Notes: generated from the letters alone by a model not told the origin. DNA of 35,320 bases from Gammaproteobacteria bacterium (GCA_021323735.1 JAJPKM010000009.1:1-35320), one strand, 5' to 3'; shown: positions 9,202 through 17,912, counted from the stretch's first letter. Numbers and translations are program-made.

Positions 9202-9397
9202 TACAGTATCGAAGATCGCTTCCTCGCTTCATGGGCGAATTGATAGGTACGGATAATCCGTAGTACCATGACACCTGAGTTCGAATGTGGTCATCCATGT
9301 GACCTATACGGTGCGCGGCGAGCGCATTCGAATCATTTCAGCCCGACGGGCAGGAAAACATGAGCAAGACGACTACTACCGCGAGAATTCGCCCTGA
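9202..9397 (+). pseudogene. Degenerate BrnT-type toxin remnant
   Basis: Two pieces of a BrnT (DUF497) ribonuclease toxin can be read in different frames. At 9208-9240 the frame gives IEDRFLASWAN, like the EDRFxAxG segment of BrnT, and ends in two stops. At 9272-9397 the frame gives SSNVVIHVTYTVRGERIRII followed by SARRAGKHEQDDYY, a close match to the BrnT C-terminus (VVxxTxRGxxIRIISARxAxxxExxxY). The toxin N-terminus was not found and the spacing between the pieces is about 12 residues too long, so the gene is broken. Its end overlaps the start of the antitoxin gene by 38 bases, as in working brnT-antitoxin pairs. The second piece is a confident match, the first a weaker one. Confidence 0.72.
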
Positions 9398-9761
9398 CGG
9401 CAAAGTCGTTAAGGTATCGGAGGGCGGCAAGGAGACGCCTTTCTCCGACATGCCCATGCGCCCGATGACAGAGGCCCAGGTCAAAGCGGCGGCGAATGCC
9501 GATCCAGACGCTCGACCAATGACTGCGGAGGAGCTGCGCAAGGCCAGACGGGTGCCAAGGGTAAAGACATTGCGTCGCGCGTTGGGATTCACTCAAGAGG
9601 AATTTGCGGTTCGCTATCAGATTCCGCTCGGTACCCTGCGTGATTGGGAGCAGGGAAGGACGGAGCCCGACCAACCGGCACGGGCCTATCTGTATGTCAT
9701 CGCGCGCGATCCGGAACGTGTGCACCGCATGTTGAAGGCGCCACGCCCCGTATTGAAATGA
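9360..9761 (+). CDS. Helix-turn-helix antitoxin partnered with a broken BrnT
   Basis: A 133-residue protein with a disordered, charged N-terminal half (MSKTTTTARIRPDGKVVKV, then PMTEAQVKAAANADPDARPMTAEELRKARR). Its C-terminal HTH domain is at about residues 75-125: LRRALGFTQEEFAVRYQIPL, then GTLRDWEQGRTEPDQPARAYL. This HTH type, with the GTLRxWEQGRxxPxxPAR motif, is common in antitoxins and is often found directly after brnT-like toxins. The ATG at 9360 has an AGGAAA ribosome binding site. The upstream toxin is degenerate, so this appears to be a surviving antitoxin or a repressor now without its target. It ends 17 bases from the convergent Nudix gene. Confidence 0.78.
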   Translation: MSKTTTTARIRPDGKVVKVSEGGKETPFSDMPMRPMTEAQVKAAANADPDARPMTAEELRKARRVPRVKTLRRALGFTQEEFAVRYQIPLGTLRDWEQGRTEPDQPARAYLYVIARDPERVHRMLKAPRPVLK

Positions 9762-9778
9762 TTCGCAGCGAGTCTGCG

Positions 9779-10492
9779 TCACTCGCCGATCTCATGAATT
9801 CCCGTGGCCCCCAACTCCCACGCTTTCTGAAGCGGCAAGCCGCGCACATACACCGGCACGGACACCCGCTCGCATAACGAGGTGATTTCCGCATGCGGCA
9901 ATTCATGGCGCAGCACCAGAAAATCCGCACCTGCATCGCTTCCTGCCAGCGCATCCGCTATCCCAGCGCAGAGCACTCCCCGAAGCCGCCCGTCCGTATC
10001 GGCGCCGCGCACATCAGTCATCGCTAGGTCAATCACGGTGTGGTGACCGCTCGACGCCTGGGTCAATCGCTCCGGCAAGCGCAACGCCGCCACGATGGGG
10101 CCGTCTGCCGGCAGCAGCTCCACCGACTCCAGCTCATCCTGCGGCACCCAACGCAGTGCCTGTCCATCCAATCCCGAAGGCTCGCCGCGGTAGGTCCGCA
10201 CCACCCACATATCGATGAGCACTTCGATGTCATCGTAGGCATGGCGTAGGCGAATCAAAGGTCGTGGGGTGGATATCGTGATCCCGAGTTCCTCGCGCAG
10301 CTCGCGGGCAAGACCAGTCCGTCGGTCTTCGCCAGGATCAAGCTTGCCGCCAGGGAATTCCCAGCCGCCTGCCAGGTGTTTGCCGGCCGGACGCTGCGCG
10401 ATGAGCACGCGCCCGGCCGCGTCGGTCACCGCGCCGGCGACGACATGTACACAGGTACCGCCGCTGCCGACACGATTGTCCTTGGCGCTCAA
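9779..10492 (-). CDS. Nudix hydrolase (MutT-like) fused to a shortened ThiE-like domain
   Basis: The N-terminal part (about residues 8-135 of 237) is a MutT-type Nudix domain. The Nudix box is complete: [20 protein letters not shown] followed by ELGI, with the preceding GWEFPGGK. MutT removes 8-oxo-dGTP from the nucleotide pool. The C-terminal 100 residues ([14 protein letters not shown] and [20 protein letters not shown]) resemble the last strands of a thiamine-phosphate synthase (ThiE) barrel, as in known MutT-ThiE fusions, but the domain is clearly incomplete. The TTG at 10492 overlaps the secA stop (TTGA). An upstream GTG at 10549 would overlap secA by 61 bases and is less likely. secA-mutT linkage is normal for gammaproteobacteria. 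Confidence 0.85.
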   Translation of the reverse strand: MSAKDNRVGSGGTCVHVVAGAVTDAAGRVLIAQRPAGKHLAGGWEFPGGKLDPGEDRRTGLARELREELGITISTPRPLIRLRHAYDDIEVLIDMWVVRTYRGEPSGLDGQALRWVPQDELESVELLPADGPIVAALRLPERLTQASSGHHTVIDLAMTDVRGADTDGRLRGVLCAGIADALAGSDAGADFLVLRHELPHAEITSLCERVSVPVYVRGLPLQKAWELGATGIHEIGE

Positions 10493-13265
10493 CCGCTCGC
10501 TTGCTGCAAGGTGCCGTGGCAGTGTTTGTACTTTCGTCCCGAGCCGCACGGACAGGGCTCATTGCGCCCCACCTTGGGTATCGCGCGCACGAAGGGCGCC
10601 GCGGCCTCAGGAACGCCGCGCGGTTCCATTTCCATGACATTGCCCGGCGCAGGTCCGGGAGCCCCAGCGGCGTCGGTGCCGGGCGATGCTTGGATGGGCG
10701 AAACGGCGTCGGCATGCTGCGCCTGCAGTGCGCGCGCCAGCCGCTGTTGCCGCTCGAGTTCTTCGCGCTCGATCTCTGCCTGACTGCGCACCTGAATCTT
10801 CGAGACCGTGGTGACGGTGTCGAATTTGATCCGATCCAGCATGCCGGAGAACAGCTCGAATGCTTCGCGCTTGTATTCCTGCTTCGGATTCTTCTGCGCA
10901 TAACTGCGCAGGTAGATTCCCTGACGCATGTAGTCCATCGCCGCGAGATGTTCGCGCCAGTGCTGATCGAGCGTGCGCAGCGTGATTTCCTTCTCGATGT
11001 AGCGCATCACCTGCGGTCCTACATTGGCCTCCTTTTGCGCATAGGCCTGTTCCAAGCCAGCAACGATTTTATCGCGCAGTCCTTGACCCTCGCCGGCCTC
11101 CTCGGCCGCAGCCCATTCGACGATGGGCAGCGTCGGGCCGAAATCGCGCTCGATGGCCTGGCCTAAACCCTTAGCGTCCCACTGTTCCTCGGGCGCGCCG
11201 GCCGGAATGTATTGATCCACCAGCTGCGCGACCACATCCTCGCGAATGCCTTTGATCGCCTCGGCCACATCTTCGGCGCCCATCAGGTCGGTGCGCTGTT
11301 GATAAATGACGCGGCGCTGATCGTTGGCCACGTCGTCGTATTCCAGCAATTGCTTGCGGGCATCGAAATTGTGCTGCTCGACCCGCCGCTGGGCACGTTC
11401 GATCTGGCGAGTCAGCATGCCGCTTTCGATCGCCTCGCCTGCCTTCATACCCACGCGGGTCATGAGCGCCTTCATGCGCGTGGGATCGCCGAAAATACGC
11501 ATCAAATTGTCTTCGAGCGACAAATAAAAGCGGCTCGATCCCGGGTCGCCCTGCCGGCCGGAGCGGCCGCGCAGCTGATTGTCGATGCGCCGCGATTCAT
11601 GACGCTCGGTGCCGACGATGTGCAATCCGCCGAGGCGATCACCTGCTCATGGCGCTCACGCCAGGCCGCGTGAATGCTCTTGAGCTCGGCTTCGTTCGGA
11701 TTCTCGATGGCATCGATCTGCGTTTGCGCGCTGCCGCCGAGCACGATGTCGGTACCACGGCCTGCCATGTTGGTGGCAATCGTGACCGCGCCGGGGCGGC
11801 CAGCCTCGGCCACGATATGCGCCTCGCGCTCGTGCTGCTTGGCATTGAGCACTTCGTGGGGAATCTTCGCGCCCTGCAAGAGCTTCGCCAGCCGCTCGGA
11901 GGCTTCGATCGAGGTGGTTCCCACCAGCACCGGCTGGCCGCGCTTCACGCACTCCTGGATGTCCTCCAGAATGGCCTGAAATTTATCGTGCTCGGACAGG
12001 AACACCAGATCGGACTTATCCTGGCGGATCATTGGCTTGTGGGTCGGGATGACCACGACCTCCAAACCGTAAATCTGCTGGAACTCGAAGGCTTCGGTAT
12101 CGGCGGTGCCGGTCATGCCCGACAGCTTCGAGTACAGTCGGAAGTAATTCTGGAAGGTGATGGACGCGACGGTCTGATTTTCCTCGCGAACCTTCACGCC
12201 CTCCTTGGCCTCGACCGCCTGATGCAGACCGTCCGACCAGCGCCGGCCCTGCATGGTGCGGCCCGTGAATTCATCGACGATGATGACCTCACCCTGGCGC
12301 ACGATGTACTCGACATCGCGTTTGTACAGCGCGTGCGCCCGCAGCGCAGCATTCAAGTGATGCATCAGCCGGATATTGGCCGCGTCGTACAGGCTCTCGC
12401 CTTCGCGCAGCAGTCCGATCTCCGCCATCATCTGCTCGACTTTTTCGTGGCCGTCTTCGGTAAGCGTGGCCTGCTTGGTCTTCTCATCGACGGCGTAGTC
12501 GCCGGGCGCGTTTTCCTCTTTCTGCTTGACCAGTCGCGGGATCAACGCATTGATCTTGATATAAAGCTCCGTGCTCTCTTCGGCGGGCCCGGAAATGATC
12601 AGCGGCGTGCGCGCCTCATCGATCAGGATGGAATCGACTTCATCGACGATGGCGAAGGAGAGTTTTCTCTGGACACGATCCTCGAGGCGAAACGCCAGAT
12701 TGTCGCGCAGATAGTCGAAGCCGAATTCATTGTTCGTGCCGTAGGTGATGTCGCAGGCATAGGCTGCGCGCTTCTCGTCGGGCGTCTGGGCATTCTTGAT
12801 GACGCCGACTTCCAGCCCTAAGAAACGGAACACCGGACCCATCCACTCGGAGTCGCGCTGCGCCAGGTATTCGTTCACGGTCACGACGTGAACACCCTCG
12901 CCGGTGAGCGCGTTCAGGTACGCCGGCAGAGTTGCCATCAGCGTCTTGCCTTCGCCGGTACGCATTTCTGAGATCTTGCCGGCATTCAACGCCAGTCCGC
13001 CGATCAGCTGCACATCGAAATGGCGCATCCCTAACTTGCGGCGCGAGGACTCCCGCACCAGGGCAAAGGCCTCGGGGATCAATTCATCGAGTTTCGTGCC
13101 CGCGGCGAACCGCGCCTTGAGCTCGCGGGTCTTTTCGGGAAATTGCTCGTCCTTCAAGGCGCTGACCGCCGGTTCGAAGGCATTGATGGCGGCGACCGTA
13201 CGGCTCAGCTCCTTCACGAGGCGCTGATTGCGGCTGCCAAAAACTTGAGTCAGAAGCTTCCACAC
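10489..13265 (-). CDS. secA: Preprotein translocase ATPase SecA (one-base frameshift)
   Basis: SecA drives Sec-dependent export through SecYEG. The reading frame starts at a GTG (13265) preceded by AAGGA and begins [15 protein letters not shown], matching the SecA N-terminus. Motor motifs are intact: Walker [29 protein letters not shown], and [13 protein letters not shown]. The C-terminus ends in the zinc-binding SEC-C motif ([14 protein letters not shown]). The frame breaks near 11630: after [10 protein letters not shown] the expected [18 protein letters not shown] is found only in the other frame, because one C (plus strand) is missing from a CCGCC run. Correcting it gives about 925 residues, a normal length. 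SecA is essential, so a sequencing or assembly error is the likeliest cause. Confidence 0.93.
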
Positions 13266-13370
13266 GCGGGGGGAGTCCTTGAAGAAAACTGGGTATTGTA
13301 CGGATAGACTCGGAGAGCTGGAAATCGTTTCGACGCCGGCCTTTTTCAAGGCCTTTGGGGTAAAGAGCTC

Positions 13371-14297
13371 TTAACGATCCTCGCCGACGAAGCGCAGAGG
13401 GTCGACCTGGGCGCCGTTTTTCAACACTTCGAAGTGTAGATGGGGCCCGGTGGAGTGACCGGTGGAACCCATCAATGCCACATCCTGACCCTTGCGGATC
13501 AGCTGGCCCTGCTTCACCAGCAGCTTCTCGTTGTGGCAGTAGCGCGTGGCCAGGCCATTGCCATGGTTGATCTCGACCATTTCACCGTATCCGGCACGCT
13601 CGCCCGCAAAGGTCACGATGCCGGCAGCTACGGCGCTAATCTTGGATCCTTCTTGGCCGGCAAAGTCCAAACCCTTGTGCATCGCGGAATAACCCGTGAA
13701 AGGATCCGCCCGCCGCCCGAAATACGAGGAAATCCAGCCCTCTTGGACGGGCCGACCTTCCGGATAAACCTGTTTGTTGAGCTCGCGGCTCAAAATCATG
13801 TTTTCCAGGACCCCGAGCTGCTGCTCGCGGCTCGATAGCTGGGACTGTAAGTCATCGACCATGGCGGTGAGACTGGGGATCTGGGCGGGCTGACCATCCG
13901 CCCCGTTCTCGGCGCCGCCGATGGAGGGGGGATGGCCGAAATCGAATTCGCCGTCATCGAGATTCGCCATACGGGTCAAGCGCTTGCCCAGCGCGTCCAA
14001 GCGGATGACATTGGCATTCATCTGGCCCACGCGCATCGCCAGCGCATTGACCTTTTCCTGCAGGACCCTTTTCGTGTCTTCGAGCTGGGCCTTCTGGCGC
14101 AGCAGCTCGGTGGACCAGTTGCCCAGCTGATCCAGTGGATTGCCATGCCCATGCCGGGCGCCCAAACCGACGCCAATGGAGAACGCCGTGCCCAGGATTC
14201 CAAGCACCATCAGGGCGGCAGCCGACATAATCACGGGATGTCGCAGGTCAAATTGTTTCACTCGGCCCGATTTGCGGCCGACGAAAATGACATTCAT
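13371..14297 (-). CDS. M23-family metallopeptidase (LytM-type, membrane anchored)
   Basis: A 308-residue protein with a short cytoplasmic N-terminus and one membrane segment at about residues 21-45 (PVIMSAAALMVLGILGTAFS). A coiled-coil region follows at about 60-110 and 140-165, then a C-terminal M23 peptidase domain. Zinc ligands are visible in MHKGLDF (HxxxD) and HLHFEV (HxH), so the domain is probably active as a peptidoglycan endopeptidase in the periplasm. The gene lies about 105 bases upstream of secA on the same strand, a neighbourhood seen in Pseudomonas-like genomes. It could alternatively regulate amidases, as degenerate LytM proteins do, but the ligands argue for catalysis. Confidence 0.93.
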   Translation of the reverse strand: MNVIFVGRKSGRVKQFDLRHPVIMSAAALMVLGILGTAFSIGVGLGARHGHGNPLDQLGNWSTELLRQKAQLEDTKRVLQEKVNALAMRVGQMNANVIRLDALGKRLTRMANLDDGEFDFGHPPSIGGAENGADGQPAQIPSLTAMVDDLQSQLSSREQQLGVLENMILSRELNKQVYPEGRPVQEGWISSYFGRRADPFTGYSAMHKGLDFAGQEGSKISAVAAGIVTFAGERAGYGEMVEINHGNGLATRYCHNEKLLVKQGQLIRKGQDVALMGSTGHSTGPHLHFEVLKNGAQVDPLRFVGEDR

Positions 14298-14346
14298 ACG
14301 GATAGTTCTTCCTAGCCCGACACGTCTTCAACCGGATTATGTCGTC

Positions 14347-14368
14347 CGGGACAGTCGATGATGTCCCG
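14347..14368. repeat. Inverted repeat in the M23 peptidase / dciA divergent interval
   Basis: CGGGACA and TGTCCCG form a perfect 7-base inverted repeat separated by 8 bases, between the divergent M23 peptidase and dciA genes. No T-run follows on either strand, so an operator is more likely than a terminator. I do not recognise the protein that would bind it. Confidence 0.45.
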
Positions 14369-14473
14369 AGCAGTACGGCTAGACTATGCAGATAACCGAC
14401 TCAAAACAAGGATTTCCGCACGGTTTCCCGCACATTTTCTCCATGTCAATCCGAGGCTTGGATCACCCTAATT

Positions 14474-14779
14474 ATGCAAAAACCTAAGAGTCTCAGTGAG
14501 TTACTGGCGGGTGGTGGCAAGCGACTTTCACTGCTGAAGGAACGGTCTGCCGAGCGCTCTTTAGTCTTGGAGCAGGTTCGGGCCGCCCTTCCCGCCCGGT
14601 TGGCCCGGGAGGTTGCGAGCGCCGGGATCGAGCGGGGGCAGCTCACCATCGGCGTCGTGGGTGGGGCCTGGGCCTCGCGGCTGCGATATCTGGCGGAATC
14701 GATCCGCGGCCAAGTCGGCAAATCGTTGGGAATATCCATTCGCAGCGTCAAAGTGCGGGTCGTGCCCCCTCCGGCTTGA
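14474..14779 (+). CDS. dciA: DciA-like DUF721 protein (replicative helicase operator)
   Basis: A 101-residue protein of the DUF721 family. Recognisable parts are the N-terminal PKSLSELLAGGGKRLSLLKER and the core LPARLAREVASAGIERGQLT, followed by IGVVGGAWASRLRYLAESIR. This is the GxLxxxxxxxxWAxRLR pattern of DciA. DciA is the ancestral bacterial protein that helps load or operate the DnaB helicase in species lacking DnaC or DnaI. A DUF721 gene near lpxC-secA is usual in gammaproteobacteria. It is divergent from the M23 peptidase gene. The start ATG at 14474 has no strong ribosome binding site. Confidence 0.85.
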   Translation: MQKPKSLSELLAGGGKRLSLLKERSAERSLVLEQVRAALPARLAREVASAGIERGQLTIGVVGGAWASRLRYLAESIRGQVGKSLGISIRSVKVRVVPPPA

Positions 14780-14789
14780 GAAATCCTGT

Positions 14790-14818
14790 TTGTTGCGCGA
14801 TGCGCAACGCGCTATAGT
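14790..14818 (+). promoter_or_regulatory. higBA promoter with operator palindrome
   Basis: A TTGTTG -35 element (14790-14795) and a TATAGT -10 element (14813-14818) are spaced by 17 bases. The spacer and -35 contain a perfect inverted repeat, GTTGCGC-GAT-GCGCAAC (14792-14808). The toxin ATG is at 14824, so the leader is very short. In HigBA modules HigA represses its operon by binding such a palindrome; this role is inferred here. Confidence 0.65.
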
Positions 14819-14823
14819 AGCTC

Positions 14824-15102
14824 ATGATCCAATCGTTCCGGCACAAGGGCCTACGCAGGTTCTATGAGTCGGGGAACCAAGCCGGTATCCAACCGCATCA
14901 CGCGAAGCGGCTTCGAATGCAATTGGCGGCGCTCGACACGGCGCAGGTCATCGATGACATGGACATCGCTGGCTTTCGATTACATCCTCTCAAAGGCGAG
15001 GACAGGGGTCGTTGGTCGATTTGGGTCAACGGTAACTGGCGACTGACATTTGAATTCCGGGACGGGCATGCGTTTGTCCTGGATTATGAGGATTACCACT
15101 GA
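14824..15102 (+). CDS. higB: HigB-type mRNA interferase toxin
   Basis: A 92-residue RelE/HigB-superfamily toxin: MIQSFRHKGLRRFYESGNQA, then HAKRLRMQLAALDTA, then GFRLHPLKGEDRGRWSIWVN with a final RLTFEFRDGHAFVLDYEDYH. These are the signatures of host-inhibition-of-growth (HigB/GraT) toxins, which cut mRNA on translating ribosomes. The toxin gene precedes the antitoxin, the usual order for HigBA. The coding sequence is full length with no stops or frameshifts, so it should be functional. Its TGA overlaps the antitoxin ATG by one base. Confidence 0.93.
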   Translation: MIQSFRHKGLRRFYESGNQAGIQPHHAKRLRMQLAALDTAQVIDDMDIAGFRLHPLKGEDRGRWSIWVNGNWRLTFEFRDGHAFVLDYEDYH

Positions 15103-15395
15103 TGGCAATGCATAACCCTCCCCACCCAGGCGAATTCATCAGCTCGGTGTACCTTGAGCCCAATAACATCAGCGGTCGCGAGCTGGCCATCACGCTGGGT
15201 GTCGCAGCCTCCACGTTGAGCCGCGTATTGAAAGGCGGGAATGCGGTCAGTCCCGAGATGGCGTTACGCCTTGCAAAGGCGTTGGGACGTACCCCGGAAA
15301 GCTGGCTCGCTATGCAATATCAATACGATCTCTGGCGCGCCAAACAGCATGTGGACCTGGCACGAGTGGGCAAGGTCCGGCTAATGGCAGAATGA
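15102..15395 (+). CDS. higA: HigA-type XRE-family antitoxin
   Basis: A 97-residue antitoxin starting MAMHNPPHPGEFISSVYLEP, the typical HigA opening, followed by an HTH (ISGRELAITLGVAASTLSRV at about residues 26-45) and EMALRLAKALGRTPESWLAMQ. It binds HigB and represses the operon. The TGATG junction with higB points to translational coupling. The gene is complete and lies between dciA and lpxC, where it probably arrived as a cassette. Confidence 0.93.
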   Translation: MAMHNPPHPGEFISSVYLEPNNISGRELAITLGVAASTLSRVLKGGNAVSPEMALRLAKALGRTPESWLAMQYQYDLWRAKQHVDLARVGKVRLMAE

Positions 15396-15432
15396 TCCCA
15401 CGGCGTGCCGATTCGTTTTCGCTCACGAAACC

Positions 15433-15573
15433 TCACTTTCGGGCGGGTGCGGTTGAGCCGTAAGTTTCCCAGTGATGCACCACCGGCACCCCGGCCGCCA
15501 CAAAAGGGGCAGTATCGCGCGTGGCCACCGTGAACCCATGCACCGCGGCGATCTGGCCTTGAATCAGCTGCGA
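15433..15573 (-). pseudogene. 3' remnant of a VapC/FitB-type PIN-domain toxin
   Basis: On the minus strand an open frame ending in TGA (15435-15433) reads [20 protein letters not shown] followed by TAPFVAAGVPVVHHWE. It matches the last third of VapC/FitB PIN-domain ribonucleases, whose C-termini read DxxIAAxAxVHGxTxATRDxxxFxxxGVxVxNPWE. The catalytic aspartate in ATRD is retained, but the earlier acidic residues are missing because the fragment runs straight into the 3' end of lpxC (overlap from 15564). No vapB is visible. It appears to be the stub of a TA module removed by a deletion or recombination next to lpxC. Confidence 0.8.
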
Positions 15574-16484
15574 GCCGTCGCGGCGGCCGCCGCGACGTAG
15601 GATATCGGTGCCTCCGCCAAGCTCTCGAACGTCACTTCCTGCCAGGCGCTCTGCGTCGCGATCAGCGCGCGCAGCAGCTTGTTGTTGAGCGCGTGTCCTG
15701 ATTTGTAACCGCTGAATTCGCCGATGAGGCTGTGTCCCAAGAGGTACAGATCGCCGATGGCATCGAGGATCTTGTGCTTGACGAACTCATCCTCGTAGCG
15801 CAGACCGTCCTCGTTGAGCACGCGGTAATCGTCCAGCACGATGGCATTGTCCATATTGCCGCCCAGCGCCAGGTTGCGCGCCCGCAGGCTCTCCAAATCA
15901 CGCATGAAGCCGAACGTGCGCGCACGGCTGATCTCGCGCAAGAACGACGTCGTGGAAAAATCCATGGAAGCCACTTGCGAGTGCTTCTTGAAGGTGGGGT
16001 GATTGAATTCGATTTCAAAATTAACTTTGAATCCGTCATACGGATCGAAGCGCGCCCACTTGTCGCCATCGTCGACCTGCAGCGACTCGAGAATGCGGAT
16101 GAAGCGCTTCGGTACTTTTTGCTCTTCGATGCCCGCCGATTGCAGCAAGAACACGAAGGGCCCGGCGCTGCCGTCCATGATGGGCACCTCGCCGGCGCTC
16201 ACTTCCACCAGCGCATTGTCGATGCCCAATCCCGCCAGCGCGGAGAGCAGATGTTCGACCGTGGACACTTTGACCTCGCCACGATGTAGGGTCGTGCCCA
16301 TCATGGTGTCGCCGACATTCTCGGCGTGGGCCCGGATATCGACGGGGTCATCCAAATCGGTGCGGCGAAATACGATGCCGGTATCGGGCAATGCCGGGTG
16401 CAATGTCATCAGCACTTTCTTGCCCGTGTGCAACCCCACCCCGGTGGCACGAATCGAGTTCTTCAGGGTTCTTTGATTCAGCAT
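15564..16484 (-). CDS. lpxC: UDP-3-O-acyl-N-acetylglucosamine deacetylase LpxC
   Basis: This 306-residue zinc enzyme catalyses the committed step of lipid A synthesis. The family signature is present: [20 protein letters not shown] at the start, the zinc ligand in [18 protein letters not shown], and the second and third ligands in [17 protein letters not shown] (HxxxD pattern). The [19 protein letters not shown] segment holds the catalytic histidine. Length equals that of E. coli LpxC (305). The gene follows ftsZ at a distance of 216 bases and probably has its own promoter. No Shine-Dalgarno sequence is visible before the ATG at 16484. Its last bases overlap a vapC remnant. Confidence 0.97.
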   Translation of the reverse strand: MLNQRTLKNSIRATGVGLHTGKKVLMTLHPALPDTGIVFRRTDLDDPVDIRAHAENVGDTMMGTTLHRGEVKVSTVEHLLSALAGLGIDNALVEVSAGEVPIMDGSAGPFVFLLQSAGIEEQKVPKRFIRILESLQVDDGDKWARFDPYDGFKVNFEIEFNHPTFKKHSQVASMDFSTTSFLREISRARTFGFMRDLESLRARNLALGGNMDNAIVLDDYRVLNEDGLRYEDEFVKHKILDAIGDLYLLGHSLIGEFSGYKSGHALNNKLLRALIATQSAWQEVTFESLAEAPISYVAAAAATARS

Positions 16485-16498
16485 TGCATTAATAAATG

Positions 16499-16527
16499 AA
16501 TAAAACCGGACATATGTTATGTGTCAA
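16499..16527 (-). promoter_or_regulatory. Candidate lpxC promoter
   Basis: On the minus strand a perfect TTGACA (16527-16522) is followed after 17 bases by TTTATT (16504-16499), four of six matches to the -10 consensus. The start codon is only about 15 bases further on, so the leader would be very short. A separate lpxC promoter is known in other gammaproteobacteria. Confidence 0.45.
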
Positions 16528-16645
16528 AGGTACCACAGGGGACACCCCGGCTTGAATATGAAAATGGCCGAAAGGAAAACGCAGCAACCGTCCGACCGCT
16601 CTGCGCGCTCCTAAGTTCGGATTCTTCACATTTCTCCACCAAACC

Positions 16646-16677
16646 GGCGCCCGTTCGGCAAAATCCTACAGGGCGCC
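16646..16677. repeat. Inverted repeat between ftsZ and lpxC
   Basis: GGCGCCC and GGGCGCC are perfect complements separated by 18 bases, just past the ftsZ stop. It could form a hairpin in the message after ftsZ, but there is no T-run, so it is not a classic intrinsic terminator. Confidence 0.35.
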
Positions 16678-16700
16678 AAATTGGAATGTCGAACCTTCGC

Positions 16701-17879
16701 TCAATCGGCCTGCCGTCTCAAGAATGCCGGTATATCCAGCAAATCCTCCGAGTCGACTTCGGCGCGCAACCCATCGCCCACCGCCCGCTGCCGCTGCACC
16801 GTCGGCTTGTCCAGCATGGCATAGTCGGTTGGCGCCATCGGCGCGCGTTGCCGGATCACCCGCATGGTGAGCGGCGGCGCATGCGTTGCGGCGGCCACCG
16901 GTTGCGGCGCGGCCTTCGCGACCGGTTTGCCCAAGCCGGTAGCCACGACCGTGACGCGGATTTGGCTGGCCATCTCCGGGTCGATCACCGTACCCACGAC
17001 CACGGTGGCATCGTCCGAGGCGAACTGCTTGATGACATTGCCCACTTCCTGGAACTCACCGATCGACAGGTCCATACCCGCAGTGACATTGACCAAGATC
17101 CCCTGCGCGCCCGAGAGGTTGATGTCCTCGAGCAAGGGACTGGAAATGGCCGCTTCGGCCGCTTCCCGCGCACGATCGTCGCCCGAGGCGGTGCCCGAAC
17201 CCATCATGGCCATGCCGGTTTCCGACATCACCGTGCGAACGTCGGCGAAATCGACGTTGATCAGGCCCGGCCGCGTGATCAGCTCCGCGATACCCTGCAC
17301 AGCGCCCTGCAGCACCGTGTTCGCGGCCTTGAAGGCATCGAGCAGCGTGGTGCTGCTGCCCAACACCGACAGCAGTTTCTGATTCGGGATGGTGATCAGC
17401 GAATCGACGTACTTGGACAATTCCATCATCCCCTGGTCGGCGACGCGGGAACGCTTGTTGCCTTCCATCTCGAATGGCTTGGTCACCACGGCGACGGTGA
17501 GAATGCCCAGTTCCTTGGCCACTTGAGCCACCACCGGCGCCGCGCCCGTGCCCGTTCCGCCGCCCATGCCGGCGGTGATGAACAGCATGTCGCAACCCTC
17601 AATCAGCTCGATGATGCGGTCACGATCTTCCATGGCCGCTTGCCGGCCCACCTCAGGATCGGCGCCCGCGCCCAACCCCTTGGTGATGTTGCAGCCGATC
17701 TGCAAGGCGGTGCGCACCTTCGAGTGCTTCAGCGCCTGCGCGTCGGTGTTGATGCAAATGAAGTCCACGCCTTCGAGGCCGGCTTGGACCATGTGTGAGA
17801 CAGCGTTGCCGCCACCGCCGCCCACGCCCAGCACCTTGATCACGGCGCTTTGACTGTAGGAATCCATCAGTTCGAACAT
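16701..17879 (-). CDS. ftsZ: Cell division tubulin homologue FtsZ
   Basis: FtsZ, 392 residues here, polymerises with GTP at midcell and recruits the divisome. Visible motifs are [17 protein letters not shown], the tubulin signature [15 protein letters not shown] (T4 loop), and [15 protein letters not shown] with the catalytic T7 loop. A variable linker rich in A and P (about 318-370) follows, then the C-terminal peptide [11 protein letters not shown], which contacts FtsA, ZipA and ZapD. The ATG at 17879 has a good AAGGAG ribosome binding site. It follows ftsA by 33 bases and ends the division part of the cluster. Confidence 0.98.
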   Translation of the reverse strand: MFELMDSYSQSAVIKVLGVGGGGGNAVSHMVQAGLEGVDFICINTDAQALKHSKVRTALQIGCNITKGLGAGADPEVGRQAAMEDRDRIIELIEGCDMLFITAGMGGGTGTGAAPVVAQVAKELGILTVAVVTKPFEMEGNKRSRVADQGMMELSKYVDSLITIPNQKLLSVLGSSTTLLDAFKAANTVLQGAVQGIAELITRPGLINVDFADVRTVMSETGMAMMGSGTASGDDRAREAAEAAISSPLLEDINLSGAQGILVNVTAGMDLSIGEFQEVGNVIKQFASDDATVVVGTVIDPEMASQIRVTVVATGLGKPVAKAAPQPVAAATHAPPLTMRVIRQRAPMAPTDYAMLDKPTVQRQRAVGDGLRAEVDSEDLLDIPAFLRRQAD

Positions 17880-17912
17880 TCCAGTTCTCCTTACGTTATC
17901 TCAAGAAATCAT

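Noticed and set aside
11600-11660. Programmed ribosomal frameshifting in secA
   Set aside because: No slippery heptamer or downstream pseudoknot is evident, and SecA is not known to use recoding; a missing base is simpler.
11649-12821. Long open frame (390 codons) on the plus strand
   Set aside because: It is antisense to the secA motor domain; no recognisable motifs.
16521-17798. Long open frame (425 codons) on the plus strand
   Set aside because: It is antisense to ftsZ, with low-complexity composition and no ribosome binding site; a shadow frame.
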